Positions 46,136-58,203 of a stretch of DNA of 64,000 nucleotides are shown here, piece by piece (the stretch's first letter is position 1; every line of letters begins with the position of its first letter). The notes under the pieces are model-generated. The model saw only the letters and a list, made by a program, of their open reading frames with translations, was not told the DNA's origin and did no database searches. Position numbers and translations under genes: made by a program. The DNA is from Xenopus tropicalis (lineage: Eukaryota; Chordata; Amphibia; Anura; Pipidae), in contig NC_030683.2 in the NCBI RefSeq assembly GCF_000004195.4, forward strand, positions 6,603,345 to 6,667,344, given 5' to 3'.

Positions 46136-46253
46136 ACAAAGTACTGTACAGGGGCTTTTGTAGTGTAAGGCAGTGGGGGCATTTGCCCTGCACTGCTCCT
46201 ACCCCATCATTACGTCAGGTTAAAATTCCCCAAACACAGACTGGGGCTTCAGC

Positions 46254-46890
46254 CTACAATGCCTGCGGCCCTCTTACAATGCCTGCAGCCCCCCTACAAT
46301 GCCTGCGGCCCCCCTACAATGCCTGCGGCCCCCCTACAATGCCTGCGGCCCCCCTACAATGCCTGCGGCCCTCCTACAATGCCTGCGGCCCCCCTACAAT
46401 GCCTGCGGCCCCCCTACAATGCCTGCGGCCCCCCTACAATGCCTGCGGCCCCCTACAATGCCTGCGGCCCCCCTACAATGCCTGCGGCCCCCTACAATGC
46501 CTGCGGCCCCCCTACAATGCCTGCGGCCCTCCTACAATGCCTGCGGCCCCCCTACAATGCCTGCGGCCCCCCTACAATGCCTGCGGCCCCCCTACAATGC
46601 CTGCGGCCCCCCTACAATGCCTGCGGCCCCCCTACAATGCCTGCGGCCCCCCTACAATGCCTGCGGCCCCCCTACAATGGCCTGCGGCCCCCTACAATGC
46701 CTGCGGCCCCTACAATGCCTGTGCCCCCCCTACAATGCCTGCGGCCCCCTTACAATGCCTGCGGCCCCCTTACAATGCCTGCGGCCCCCTTACAATGCCT
46801 GTGCCCCCCCTACAATGCCTGCGGCCCCCTTACAATGCCTGCAGCCCCCCTACAATGACTGCGGCCCCCCTACAATGCCTGCGGCCCCTA
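46254..46890 (+). repeat. 20-bp minisatellite, about 32 units
   Basis: Unit TACAATGCCTGCGGCCCCCC, with CTT, GTG and AGC variants. The unit has no stop in any forward frame, so all three forward frames stay open for about 200 codons. These are not genes. Confidence 0.95.
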
Positions 46891-47159
46891 GCTAAGTGCG
46901 CTTCAGCATTAAGCTAATAGTAATGACACAACTGACGGCACCAGTGAAAAGGAAAGTGCTCTTTTTCGTTAGATATTACTTATCAGGGGTGGAATGCCCA
47001 GAGAGGAAATTCTGAGTAACTTGCACATTTCCTTCTGCCCAGCCTTTAGCTATGAGCTGTGGCGCCCCCTATGGGAACATTGGTATCTTTGCCATGGCAG
47101 CACCCAATGCCTCTGATTTATACATTCCCCTATGCCCCCTTTGGCCTGGCTGCTTGGGG

Positions 47160-47600
47160 AGAAGAGTCTTCAGCTGAGACCAATAGATGACCAATTCTAA
47201 GGATCTTTTCAATTGGTCTTCATTATTTAATTTTTATAGTTTTTCAAATATTTGCCTTCTGTTTCTAACTCTTTGCAGCTTTCAAATGGGGGTCACTGAC
47301 CCCGGCAGCCAAAAAACTATTGCTCTGTGAGGCTCTAGTTATTTTTACTTTAAATTACTTATCTTTCCTATTCATATATCAGTCTTCCATTCAAGCCATA
47401 CCCTGGTTAATAAGGGAATTTGGATCAAAGCAACCAAATAAATGCTGAAACTCCACCGGAGGCTCCACTGGAAACTGGAGAGCTGCTGAACAAAACTGAA
47501 ATAATAAAAAAAAACTACAAATAATTAAATAAAGACCAATTGCAAATTGCCTCAGAATATTATTGTCTACATTATACTAAATGTTAACCCAAAGGTGAAA
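47160..47600. mobile_element. TTAA-type MITE remnant upstream of lectin C exon 2
   Basis: Contains CAATTGGTCTTCATTATTTA, TTTCAAATGGGGGTCACTGA and CTGGAGAGCTGCTGAACAAA, shared with 28283-28732. The right end has GTTAACCCAAAGGTGAAATC. Terminal TTAA sites are eroded. Confidence 0.6.
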
Positions 47601-47689
47601 TCCTGAGGAAGATTATTTCTCAGTATAAAAGAGCGCAATTGGATATTTCTGAACTTACTGATATGTGTATTTTTTTCTTTTTTTAACAG

Positions 47690-47797
47690 GTTCTGGTATT
47701 TGCTTCAGCTCTCACCGTGTTCCTTTGATACCAGCATTCTCTGTATTTGGCATTTTATTCCTCGTGATTGTAGGTTTGGCTGTTTCATTTCCCACAG
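47690..47797 (+). CDS. Lectin C exon 2: transmembrane segment
   Basis: Acceptor TTTTTTAACAG and donor CACAG|GTGAGC give a 108-nt exon, phase 1 to phase 1, one codon shorter than in lectin A. The translation is GSGICFSSHRVPLIPAFSVF, then GILFLVIVGLAVSFPT: a single hydrophobic helix. RVPL-P, position for position, is shared with lectin A, but most helix residues differ. It joins to the CTLD exon 12.7 kb downstream across an intron filled by the 100-bp array, a solo LTR and a LINE. Confidence 0.8.
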
Positions 47798-48027
47798 GTG
47801 AGCGCTGTACATCCTGTTTGTGTTTATAATCATAATGTACATAATGTACAAACCACATAGACAAACACTGTTTCTGTAGTTACCATTTCTGTTTGTTGGC
47901 TGTTCCTTGGTTGCATTGTTGCTTGGGAATGTTAATATTTAAGGAAGCCACTCATACACTATTATGCATTGGGGAGGGGGGTACCCCATTTATTGTGACT
48001 ACCTGTACACTGGGAAAACATTCCAGG

Positions 48028-48656
48028 GCTGAGATTCTAGCTATCTGTATAACAGAGCATTCTGTCACAGTGGCACAGATCCTATCTGATCCCCCCCCCA
48101 TTGTAAGCAGCAGTCCTGCCCTGCTTTATGGCTGAGATTCTAGCTATCTGTATAACAGAGCATTCTGTCACAGTGGCACAGATCCTATCTGATCCCCCCC
48201 CCATTGTAAGCAGCAGTCCTGCCCTGCTTTATGGCTGAGATTCTAGCTATCTGTATAACAGAGCATTCTGTCACAGTGGCACAGATCCTATCTGATCCCC
48301 CCCATTGTAAGCAGCAGTCCTGCCCTGCTTTATGGCTGAGATTCTAGCTATCTGTATAACAGAGCATTCTGTCACAGTGGCACAGATCCTATCTGATCCC
48401 CCCATTGTAAGCAGCAGTCCTGCCCTGCTTTATGGCTGAGATTCTAGCTATCTGTATAACAGAGCATTCTGTCACAGTGGCACAGATCCTATCTGATCCC
48501 CCCATTGTAAGCAGCAGTCCTGCCCTGCTTTATGGCTGAGATTCTAGCTATCTGTATAACAGAGCATTCTGTCACAGTGGCACAGATCCTATCTGATCCC
48601 CCCATTGTAAGCAGCAGTCCTGCCCTGCTTTATGGCTGAGATTCTAGCTATCTGTA
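48028..48656 (+). repeat. 100-bp array, first block (lectin C intron 2)
   Basis: About six units of GCTGAGATTCTAGCTATCTG to CAGTCCTGCCCTGCTTTATG. Units are almost identical except for the length of a C run (4-9 C). The array is split by a solo LTR at 48657 and a LINE at 50499. Confidence 0.95.
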
Positions 48657-49635
48657 TGTAGCCCACTTATTAAACGGTTGTGGCACTACCTGCTGATCTT
48701 TCACTGGTTGGCGCTTCCAGGAGTCCTGAGCCCCGCTTACTATGGGGGAAGCAGGGATTTCTCTGATAATTGGCGTGCCTCCACCCAGGGCTCTGCTATG
48801 GGAGAACTACAACTCCCACCCTGGGAACTGATGTAGTGTATTAACCCCTCAATAGGATCCACTGGCTGCAGGCTGATTTGCCCCTCCCTGGGGTAACTCC
48901 TTACCAGTTGTAGTGGTCCTGGGTACACACACACGGAATACAGCAGATTGCAATTGAACAGACTGATCTTTATTGGGCAGACCTCTCCAGGAGTGTATCA
49001 TCAGACAGTCAGGGCACATCCACAGGTTACATCAATGCACAAGACCCTCGCTCAAAGGTACCCAGGGTACTCACGCCAGAATGATCTCCTCTAGGAGGTC
49101 CCCCCGGTACTACACGCCAAGAGACCCTCTCTTAGGGCTCTCCCCGGTACTCTCGCCAAGCAGACCCTCCACAGAGACTCACCCCCGGTACTACACCCAG
49201 GCTACTCTTTAGCAGGGTCCTCTTTCTCTTGGAGACTATCTCTCCCTTACCTACACACTGTGTGCCCTAAACTTCCAGCTGATGTAATGCTGGTAGGATC
49301 TTAATCCTCTACACTCCTGGAGGGGCAATGCGGCCCATTCTTACCTTCCACTCCCTACATGGCACTCCTAGAGTGTCCTAACACAGGGAAACTACTATCT
49401 CTTCACAGGGGAGCTCCTCTCTCTAGAGGCTCCCAACTTAAGATGGCTCCCAGCACATGGCTGTTTCCCTTATATGGGCCTATGCACCACCCTGTGGCCA
49501 TAACCCGAACTGCGGGGATACTCCCCATTAACTATAGATATACCAGGCTATAACCATTGTACCTTAACCATTACCCTCCCGGGGCCTATCCTAGGGGTAT
49601 ACATCCTGTGGGGCCCATTTTAGCAAACCCCTACA
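48657..49635 (-). mobile_element. Solo LTR, 4-bp target duplication
   Basis: A 979-bp segment beginning TGTAG and ending CTACA (TG...CA ends), inserted within one unit of the 100-bp array. The target TGTA is duplicated at 48653-48656 and 49636-49639. AATAAAG-like polyadenylation signal on the minus strand near 48975 suggests minus orientation. No internal retroviral coding region is present, so it is the product of LTR-LTR recombination. Confidence 0.8.
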
Positions 49636-50498
49636 TGTATAACAGAGCATTCTGTCACAGTGGCACAGATCCTATCTGATCCCCCCCATTGTAAGCAGCA
49701 GTCCTGCCCTGCTTTATGGCTGAGATTCTAGCTATCTGTATAACAGAGCATTCTGTCACAGTGGCACAGATCCTATCTGATCCCCCCATTGTAAGCAGCA
49801 GTCCTGCCCTGCTTTATGGCTGAGATTCTAGCTATCTGTATAACAGAGCATTCTGTCACAGTGGCACAGATCCTATCTGATCCCCCCATTGTAAGCAGCA
49901 GTCCTGCCCTGCTTTATGGCTGAGATTCTAGCTATCTGTATAACAGAGCATTCTGTCACAGTGGCACAGATCCTATCTGATCCCCCCATTGTAAGCAGCA
50001 GTCCTGCCCTGCTTTATGGCTGAGATTCTAGCTATCTGTATAACAGAGCATTCTGTCACAGTGGCACAGATCCTATCTGATCCCCCCATTGTAAGCAGCA
50101 GTCCTGCCCTGCTTTATGGCTGAGATTCTAGCTATCTGTATAACAGAGCATTCTGTCACAGTGGCACAGATCCTATCTGATCCCCCCATTGTAAGCAGCA
50201 GTCCTGCCCTGCTTTATGGCTGAGATTCTAGCTATCTGTATAACAGAGCATTCTGTCACAGTGGCACAGATCCTATCTGATCCCCCCATTGTAAGCAGCA
50301 GTCCTGCCCTGCTTTATGGCTGAGATTCTAGCTATCTGTATAACAGAGCATTCTGTCACAGTGGCACAGATCCTATCTGATCCCCCCCATTGTAAGCAGC
50401 AGTCCTGCCCTGCTTTATGGCTGAGATTCTAGCTATCTGTATAACAGAGCATTCTGTCACAGTGGCACAGATCCTATCTGATCCCCCATTGCAAGCAG
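49636..50498 (+). repeat. 100-bp array, second block
   Basis: About 8.5 further units of the same 100-bp repeat, up to the LINE 5' end. The last unit has GCAAGCAG for GTAAGCAG. Confidence 0.95.
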
Positions 50499-50541
50499 AC
50501 GTGTTTGTCAGTGCTCTGCAGGGAACCAGAGGACCAGGGGA

Positions 50542-52750
50542 ATGGAGAGCGTCAGCCCAGGCCAGGTGAGGCCTGGGCGGGCAATTTCTTCCCGTGAGAC
50601 CCAGGCCTTGGGGCCCACTTTGGAAGGCCAGAGGATTACAAGATCTGGAGGGAAAGGCCAGGAGGAGAAGGCGGTAGCAGGAGTCCCAGGGAAGGCAGTG
50701 AAGGGGCCCAAAACTGCTTCTGAGAGAGGAATCCCAGCAGCCATGTTGGAAGAGAGGAAAGAAGCTGGAAATGGAGGAGGCAAAGCCAAGCAAAGGGAGG
50801 TACCTGTGTGTGTGCAGCCTGAGTGTGGGAAGGGGGAAGGGAGGAAAGTGACAGAAATTTGTGAAAAGTTACTGAAAGTAAAACAACATGCAAGTAAAGC
50901 TGAAAGTAAAAAGCCAGATAGTAAATGTGATACTAATGCTGAGCAGTTGGGTGAGTTGGGTGAGAGCTCAGGGAACAGTGATACTGGGAAACACCAACCC
51001 CCTAAAGCCAAATCCCACAAATCACACAGTAAAACTGCACCTACTGTTCCACAAACAATGTTTATTTCACATGCTGAGCCCAGTAAAGATGGAGGCCTGT
51101 CTGATACCTGTATGTGTGTAACTGGCAGCACTGACACCCCCGGGGCTACTGACATGCAGCCTGAGGCACGTGGGGAATCAGAGTGCTGGCTTCCTGGAGT
51201 CAGTGAGGCTGCAGCAACTGGCGGCCATCTTACTTCTCCCAAACTTACAGGCATCCATGTTGGTACACCCAGCAGGAATGGTGCAGCTAGCAATGAGTCA
51301 TCTGCACAAGCAGCAAAACCTGTTGGTGGCCATCTTGCTTCACCCAGTTTAGGGATCGGCCATGCAAGGGACCGTGGTGCAATGTCTGTAAGTGACAAGA
51401 ATGGTTTAAAGGGGAAGTGCACTGATGTAAATAAAAATGTTCCGCTTGATGAATCTGGCAATATTGACACTAATCAGCTGGTTAAGCTAATAAAATTAGC
51501 TCAAGAACAAGAAGAGAAAAAGAAAAAGCTTAAACTTGATTTAAAGCAGGCCTTTAGTGCTTATTCACTCGCAAAAGTGGAACACCAGGATTTCTATCTC
51601 TGTAAAGTGGATGAAATTAATGCAGATCTCAGAGAACTGGAAAACCAGATTTCCATTGTGCAAGGAAAAATTGGCCCAATGTCTGAGGTCTTTTCAAACA
51701 GAAAAAGATTTGAAAAACAGCAGCGGCGCCCCAGGCACACGTACAGATCTGCCCACCCAATATCCACCTCTTCTTCCACCTCCGGCAATGAGAGTGATGC
51801 AGGGAGGGGTGGGAGATTAACAGCAAGGAAAACCATTGTGGCGCAGATACACCCCCCGAACTTTGTGTTTAGCGCCCATGAGATCAGCACGGTGGAAGAT
51901 AAAATGCAGAAAAAAGTGAGAGCGGCTTTCAGACAAGAGGAGGAGTTTGTTTATTCGCATGAGGACTTTCCCTCCCTTCCCACAACTTCCCAACATCCTT
52001 CTCCATTAGAAGAAACAACTGTGGACCAAGATGGGACTCCTGCCTCTGGGCAGCATGCTCCTAAGGTTCCAAACCAGGGGCACGGGCAGTCGAGTGATAT
52101 GGAATTGACGGAACCTGTGGCCCAGTGCCATAAGGGAGGGCGAGAGAGCGCCAATGGTGCTGTGACTGATGTTGCGCATGAAATAGAGTGCGATGTGAGT
52201 GAGGAGGAGAATGTGTGTGCGGCTGAGACTGTGGCGCGTGAGAGTGAGGAAGGGAATGAAGTGGCTGTGAGGTGCATTGAGTCGGTGTTAGAGGATTCAA
52301 GCACTGATGTACCTGATACCTCTCTTGTTCCTCTCTCTAATGTTTCCTCTGTGCTGTCATCTAACCCTGATCCTCCCGTTAATGTCTCCTCTGTGTTGTC
52401 ACCTAACCCTGATCCTCCCGTTAATGTCTCCTCTGTATCGCTATCTAACCCTGATCCTCCCGTTAATGTCTCCTCGTCATCTAACTCTGCTTTTCCCTGT
52501 AATTCTGGTTCGGCTACTGTTAGTAAAGCAGTTTTAGGGCAGAAATCTGGTGTTAGAACCACAAACTCCAAAGTGGCACCTCCCCCACCAGTAAATGCAT
52601 GGACTAGACCAGTGAATAGGGTGAGAGTCCCGGGTGTAGAGAACAATATCATAGGATCGGTATTTAAGCAAAAAAACCTAGTCAGGCTAAGATGGACGGG
52701 TGAGAAGGAGTTGATGCCGACTAGAGATGAGATAGCAAAAGAGATGCTCC
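50542..52750 (+). pseudogene. LINE ORF1, N-terminal part, cut by a hAT insertion
   Basis: Starts MESVSPGQVRPGRAISSRE. After a low-complexity region there is a Lys/Glu-rich coiled coil (KLIKLAQEQEEKKKKLKLDL, about residues 315-395), then VFSAHEISTVED and FVYSHEDFPSLPT. An in-frame tandem repeat of NPDPPVNVSSV units lies at about residues 590-645. The LINE sequence stops at GAGATGCTCC (52750), where the hAT begins; the open frame runs 14 codons into the transposon. The antisense frames of 320 and 283 codons here are shadows. Confidence 0.9.
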
Positions 52751-54488
52751 CATGGGCGTCCGCAGAAAATTTTCCAAGGGGGGGCAAGTAAGCTAGTATC
52801 ATCCTGCAACAGACAAATATATATATATATATAAATATATATATTTTTTTTGCAGGATGATACTAGGGGAGGCTAAAGATGGCCCATACACAGACTGACC
52901 TACAGCTAATGTGACACTTAGTGGATTCGCTGCTGGCGTAAAAAGTTAACCTCCCAACTACCTCTTGCCGTTCCCACTGACTCCCAGGGATACTGTACAA
53001 AAGTGCGGGGGGGGCTTTTTTGTTTTTACCCTAAAATGTTTAGTATGTTAAAGTATTTATACGCGCATTTCTGTGAGGGGATCTGCAAACATTTGTGTTT
53101 GTGATCAGGGCTAGTTCGCATTCAAATTCGCTTTTATTTTTAATGGTTTTTCAGTTATTTAGCTTTTTGTTCAGCAGCTCTCCATTTGGTATTTCAGCAG
53201 CTATCTGGTTGCTAGGGTCTTATTTACCCTAGCAACCAGGTAGTGGTTTAAACAAGAGATGGGAATATGAATAGTTAAGGGGCCTACTTGGAAAAATAAG
53301 TAATACAAAATTATAATAATAATAAAATTGTAGCCTCACAGAGCAATATTTTTGGCCCCCATTTGAAATCTGTATAGAGGCAGAACAGAGGCCTGGGTAT
53401 AGTACCTGCGTATAGTACCTGGGTATAGTACCTGCGTATAGTACCTGCGTATAGTACCTGCGTATAGTGCCTGCGTATAGTGCCTGGGTATAGTGCCTGC
53501 GTATAGTGCCTGCGTATAGTGCCTGGGTATAGTGCCTGGGTATAGTGCCTGGGTATAGTGCCTGCGTATAGTGCCTGGGTATAGTGCCTGGGTATAGTGC
53601 CTGGGTATAGTGCCTGCGTATAGTGCCTGCGTATAGTGCCTGGTATAGTGCCTGGGTATAGTGCCTGCGTATAGTGCCTGGGTATAGTGCCTGGGTATAG
53701 TGCCTGTGTATAGTGCCTGGGTATAGTGCCTGCGTATAGTGCCTGGGTATAGTGCCTGGGTATAGTACCTGGGTATAGTGCCTGGGTATAGTGCCTGGGT
53801 ATAGTGCCTGGGTATAGTACCTGGGTATAGTGCCTGGGTATAGTGCCTGGGTATAGTACCTGGGTATAGTGCCTGTGTATAGTGCCTGTGTATAGTACCT
53901 GTGTATAGTGCCTGGGTATAGTACCTGTGTATAGTACCTGTGTATAGTACCTGTGTATAGTGCCTGTGTATAGTACCTGGGTATAGTACCTGTGTATAGT
54001 ACCTGTGTATAGTACCTGGGTATAGTACCTGTGTATAGTGCCTGGGTATAGTGCCTGTGTATAGTACCTGGGTATAGTACCTGGGTATAGTGCCTGTGTA
54101 TAGTACCTGGGTATAGTGCCTGGGTATAGTGCCTGGGTATAGTGCCTGGGTATAGTACCTGGGTATAGTGCCTGTGGGATGAAATCTGCAGCAAAAGTTG
54201 AGAGTTGGTTCTCAGGTAAAGTTACAGCTGCAGATTCTTCTTTTCAGTCTTCATTTGTTTCCAGTTTGCAAAATCTCCCGATCCCTGTGTGCATCTGTGC
54301 TCTGATTGGTCAATTTTACTGTCTGTCAAGGAAGCTGTGCTCTGATTGGAGAATCCACAAGAAGAAAGATCCAATCGGAGCACAGCAAAAACGGGCTTGA
54401 GGAGACAGTGCAGAAAGTAAGGGTTTTTTTGCTACTTTTCCAGGGGGGGGCAAGTGCCCCCTCTTGCCCCCTTCTGTGGACGCCCATG
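52751..54488. mobile_element. Non-autonomous hAT inside LINE ORF1, 8-bp TSD
   Basis: Inverted ends CATGGGCGTCCGCAGAA and TTCTGTGGACGCCCATG, followed inward by CCAGGGGGGGCAAG-type sequence on both sides. The 8-bp target duplication GATGCTCC is at 52743-52750 and 54489-54496. There is no transposase. The interior carries a MITE-like piece (about 53100-53390, related to the TTAA MITE family) and the 13-bp minisatellite. Element plus one TSD is 1746 bp, a multiple of three. Confidence 0.9.
53397..54176. repeat. 13-bp minisatellite, about 60 units
   Basis: Unit TATAGTGCCTGGG with GCG, TGTG and ACC variants. On the minus strand it gives a 321-codon open frame of repeated HYTQALYPGTI, which is a by-product of the period and not a gene. 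Confidence 0.95.
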
Positions 54489-54496
54489 GATGCTCC

Positions 54497-55969
54497 TGAA
54501 ACAAACAACTCTCACTCCATCTGGCGTTAGAGCCTATATCAAGTTCTCTGAGTTAGAGTATGACCTGGTGTTTAAAACCTCACAAGGGCTGGAACACTTT
54601 TGGCAGGACTATGATAATTTTAAGAACGTTGGCCTTTGGAAGAATTTTCGGGTTATTCCTATTACTAAACCTGAGACACGAAAAGTCACAGTTCTGTTTA
54701 AAAATGACCGTGTCCCGCCAGAAGACATCCTACTGTGGTTAAAGAGGCACTGCAAAGTGCTTACGCCCCTTAGAATGGATATAGACAACAATGGCTACTG
54801 GTCCGGCGGTTGGTGTGCCAATGTTGAGTTAATCGTAAGACACAATGTCCCTCACCATCTGCCAAACTCGCTATACATCGGAAGTGAGCGAGGCATAGTC
54901 TTTTATCCTGGCCAGCCGAGGGCATGCTTTAAGTGCGGGTCCTATAGACACCGGGCAAGAGATTGTGCAGTAGTAAGGTGCTCACTGTGTGGTGGGGAAG
55001 GGCATACAAGCAAACAGTGTGAGGATGTAAAGTGCAATTTGTGTGGGCACTTTGGTCACCCACACAGGGCATGTCCAGAGGCTCTCCATAACATCATGAG
55101 AGACTGCCCCCAGCTGGAGGAGGAATGGCAGAGGATTTATTAGAGGAACTACAAGAAGAGCTTCATAGTGACCTGCCCCTAGCCCAGCCATCCTCTGTAA
55201 GCCTGTTAGGGTCTCTAGAACAAGACCCAGAGATTGCTGCCCCCCTGAAATCCTCTTCTTTCTCCCAGGCAGTGAGCAATGAGTCCAATCCCATTACTGA
55301 TGTTCCTGTTAGTCAGCCTTTGTTTAAACAGCCTCTCCCGCAGCGTCAAAAACCTCAGCCCTCTGTACCTAGAAGGTCTAACCCATCTGTACCTATTGCT
55401 CAGAATAGGGTTAAAGCATCTCCTTCACCTGAGGAATGGATAAATGTAAAGGGAAAGAAGGAGAAGGAGAAAGTGATAACGCAACCCCATCCATCTAAAT
55501 GTGTCCCATCTATGACAATACGTTTGGAAAATAAATTTGATGTTTTGTCAGAAAGTAAAACATGGGGGGAGGCAATGGAGGAGGCAGAGGAGTTGGAAAG
55601 AATAGGAAGGGAAGAGGAGAAAGAAAAACTGGAGGCGAAAGGAAGGGGCAAAACAAGAGGTGAGGGCTCTACCAAGTCCGATCTAGAGATGGTCACAGAT
55701 AATAGTGTGGCAGAAGGTTTAGACAGCAATAGTGACAGTGGTCAGGTATCAGAGATGGAAACTGAAAGGCAACAAGTCAGTAGCCCTCCAATCTTGGAAA
55801 AAAAGGGGGAGGGGGTACATGTTGGGGTAAACAGGATGACTCTGATGAGTTGATATCTCTGGGTGATGATGATCCTATCCCCTCAGGGACACAGGTCAAA
55901 AGATTTGGTGACCTAGAGGGGACACTAGTCAAGAGGATAAAAAAAGGAGGTACAAAAATTAATATCTAA
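54497..55969 (+). pseudogene. LINE ORF1, C-terminal part with three CCHC knuckles
   Basis: Resumes after the hAT in the same frame: SGVRAYIKFSELEYDLVF, an RRM-like region, FYPGQPRACFKC, then knuckles CFKCGSYRHRARDC, CSLCGGEGHTSKQC and CNLCGHFGHPHRAC. A frameshift near 55120-55143 moves the protein to the frame 55125-55853 (LLEELQEELHSDLPLAQPSS; NKFDVLSESKTWGEAMEEAE). A second shift near 55830 leads to a terminal segment with KRFGDLEGTLVKRIKKGG and the stop TAA at 55967-55969, three bases before the ORF2 ATG. Three-part splitting makes it non-functional. Confidence 0.88.
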
Positions 55970-55971
55970 TT

Positions 55972-58203
55972 ATGGCTTTCTTACCTCTCAGGATAATTTC
56001 ATCCAATGTGAACAGTATGAAAACACCTCAAGCAATGTTTCAAGTCTACCAATCCCTTGGGCTACTCCAAGCAGACATCTTCTTCATCCAAGAGACAAGG
56101 CTTACCACCACTGCTGATATTAAAAGAGCATCTAGAGAGTGGCACTGGGGTCCAGCATTCTTTTCTATCGCTGCAGAGCCAGGTGCTGGTGTGGGCCTCT
56201 TGTTCCGGGGGTTCTCTGAGATAAAGGTGCACCGTCTCCTGGAGGTTGAGGTAGGCAGATGCCTTATGTTGGATGTTACAGTAACGGGGCGTAGACTGAG
56301 GCTTATAAACATCTATGGGCCTCAGTCAGTGTCGGGGAGGAAAAACCTGTTGAAAGAAGTTCAGCAATATCTCCACACCTCTATCCCAGTCATTGTGGCT
56401 GGAGACTTTAACCAGGTCCTAACTGCTCAAGATAGGTCTGGTCGGTTTGATAAATATGAAAGTAATTTCTTGAAAAATATAATGCAGCAGGCAGATTTGA
56501 TTGATGTCTTTACCCACAATGGCCGGAATGCTAAACATACCTATCACTGTGCAGGCAGGAGCAGTAGGATTGATATGGCCTTTCTACGTATGGGGGAAGT
56601 TTTTACAGAGGTTGAAGAGATCTTGGTTGACCACTCTGATCATTTTGCTTTGTCCTTTTTGTTGGGGGCTTCCTCTGTTCCAGCAAAAGGCAAGGGGTTG
56701 TGGAGACTAAGCACTGATTCCCTGGAGGGAGAGTCTGTGCGGCATTCCTTTGAAGCACTCCTTCAGTGTGAATTGACGAAGATTGTATTTTTTGACTCTA
56801 TGTCACAATGGTGGGAAGAGGCTAAGAAGTCATTCCGCTCCTTCTTCCGTAAACTATCTGTTATACGGGAGGGAAATAAATACAAGAAGTACCTGTCCCT
56901 ACGTAGGAAGCTGGAGTCCTTGATTTCGGATGGGGTGGTGGGGGAGAAAGTTTCCCAGCTGAAACGCTTGATCAGGCAGCATCAGTACAGTCGCTACAGG
57001 TCTCTGGTTCTGGAGAGGGATTATGGAGGCTTTCATTCCCCAGATCCCTTTCGGAATTGTAGGGAAGCTGTAGCAAAGAAATTAATTGTTGGTTTGAGGG
57101 ACTCCCAGGGTGTTGTTCAGAAATCAAAGGGTGGGATCCTGGAAGTTGTTCGAACCTACTATGCTGACCTGTTTAAGAGTAAAGCTTTGGACAGGGAAAG
57201 GATGAAAGCTTTCCTGGAGGGAACCCCGGGCCCTGATCTGCATGATTTGGACTTTTCATCTTTGGTAGCTGACATTTTGGAGGACGAGGTCAGGAAGGCA
57301 ATAGATCAACTGAAGTTAAAAAAAGCCCCAGGCCCAGACGGCCTCACAGCCGAATTTTATAAGACCTTTAAAGATCTCTTGGCCCCAATTCTCGTGGAGG
57401 TCTTTAGAGACTGTCTGGGTGGAGGTATCTTACCTCCCTCCATGAGATTGTCCTCCTTGGTGTTGCTATCAAAGGGCAAGGATCCTTCAGAAGTCAAGAA
57501 TTGGAGGCCTATTGCCCTCTTGAACACCGATAGAAAGCTTCTTGCAAAGGTGCTTTTTTCTAGATTAATTTTGTTTTCAGGCACTTTATTGTCCCGTGAA
57601 CAATTCTGCACGGTGAAAGGGCGGAGCATCTTTGGGGCACTCTTGTCTGTACGCGAAGTGTTTGAAACATGCAAAGCCCATAATAGGGGAAAATATGTTT
57701 TAGGTCTTGATCAGGCAAAAGCCTTTGATAGAGTAGATCATGAGTACCTATGGGCTACTTTGCGTAAGTACGGCATCCCGGAACAATTTACCAATTGGCT
57801 TGCTGCTTTGTACAGGGAGGGAGAGAGCTTTCCGCTTGTTAATGGTTGGCGTGGTCAAAGCTTTGGGGTTGAGGCGGGAGTGCGTCAGGGTTGTCCTCTG
57901 AGTCCATTGCTGTATGTGTTTGCGATTGATCCGTTCCTACGTAGCGTGCAAGCTTTGGACTTGGAGGGCTTTCGGGCCCCTCACTGCCTGCCCCTAAAGT
58001 TAGTGGCCTATGCGGACGATGTCTCGGTCGTCATCTCACAGCCTGAGGAGGTTGGGATGTTGATGGGGGTCATCGGAAGTTACTCAGAGGCCTCTGGGTC
58101 TCTGGTCAACACTGACAAGTCGGAAGCTTTCTGGACTCTGGACGGGGAGCCAGATTTCCCAATTCATGAATTCCAGGTAGCCTCCACCGAAATAAAATCT
58201 TAG
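55972..58203 (+). pseudogene. LINE ORF2: APE endonuclease and reverse transcriptase
   Basis: A 743-codon frame starting MAFLPLRIISSNVNSMKT. Endonuclease motifs: FFIQETRL, NIYGPQ, VAGDFNQV, SSRIDMAF, and VDHSDHFALSF. Reverse transcriptase motifs: APGPDGLTAEFYK, NWRPIALLNTDRKL, LDQAKAFDRVDHEYL, GVRQGCPLSPLLY and the catalytic YADD at residue 680 (58009-58020). It stops at EIKS because of one missing base in AAAATCTTAGGG; the next frame continues KILGV-KFG and onward as in the other LINE. Every catalytic motif checked is present. Confidence 0.93.

Noticed and set aside
46183..46917. A 244-codon proline-rich open frame
   Set aside because: It is produced by the stop-free 20-bp minisatellite; two other forward frames are equally open, and there is no splice or domain evidence.
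50508..52802. Antisense open frames of 320 and 283 codons
   Set aside because: They are shadows of LINE ORF1, which has the coiled coil and conserved blocks on the plus strand.
53229..54194. A 321-codon minus-strand open frame of HYTQALYPG repeats
   Set aside because: Created by a 13-bp tandem unit inside a non-autonomous hAT; no start context or domain.
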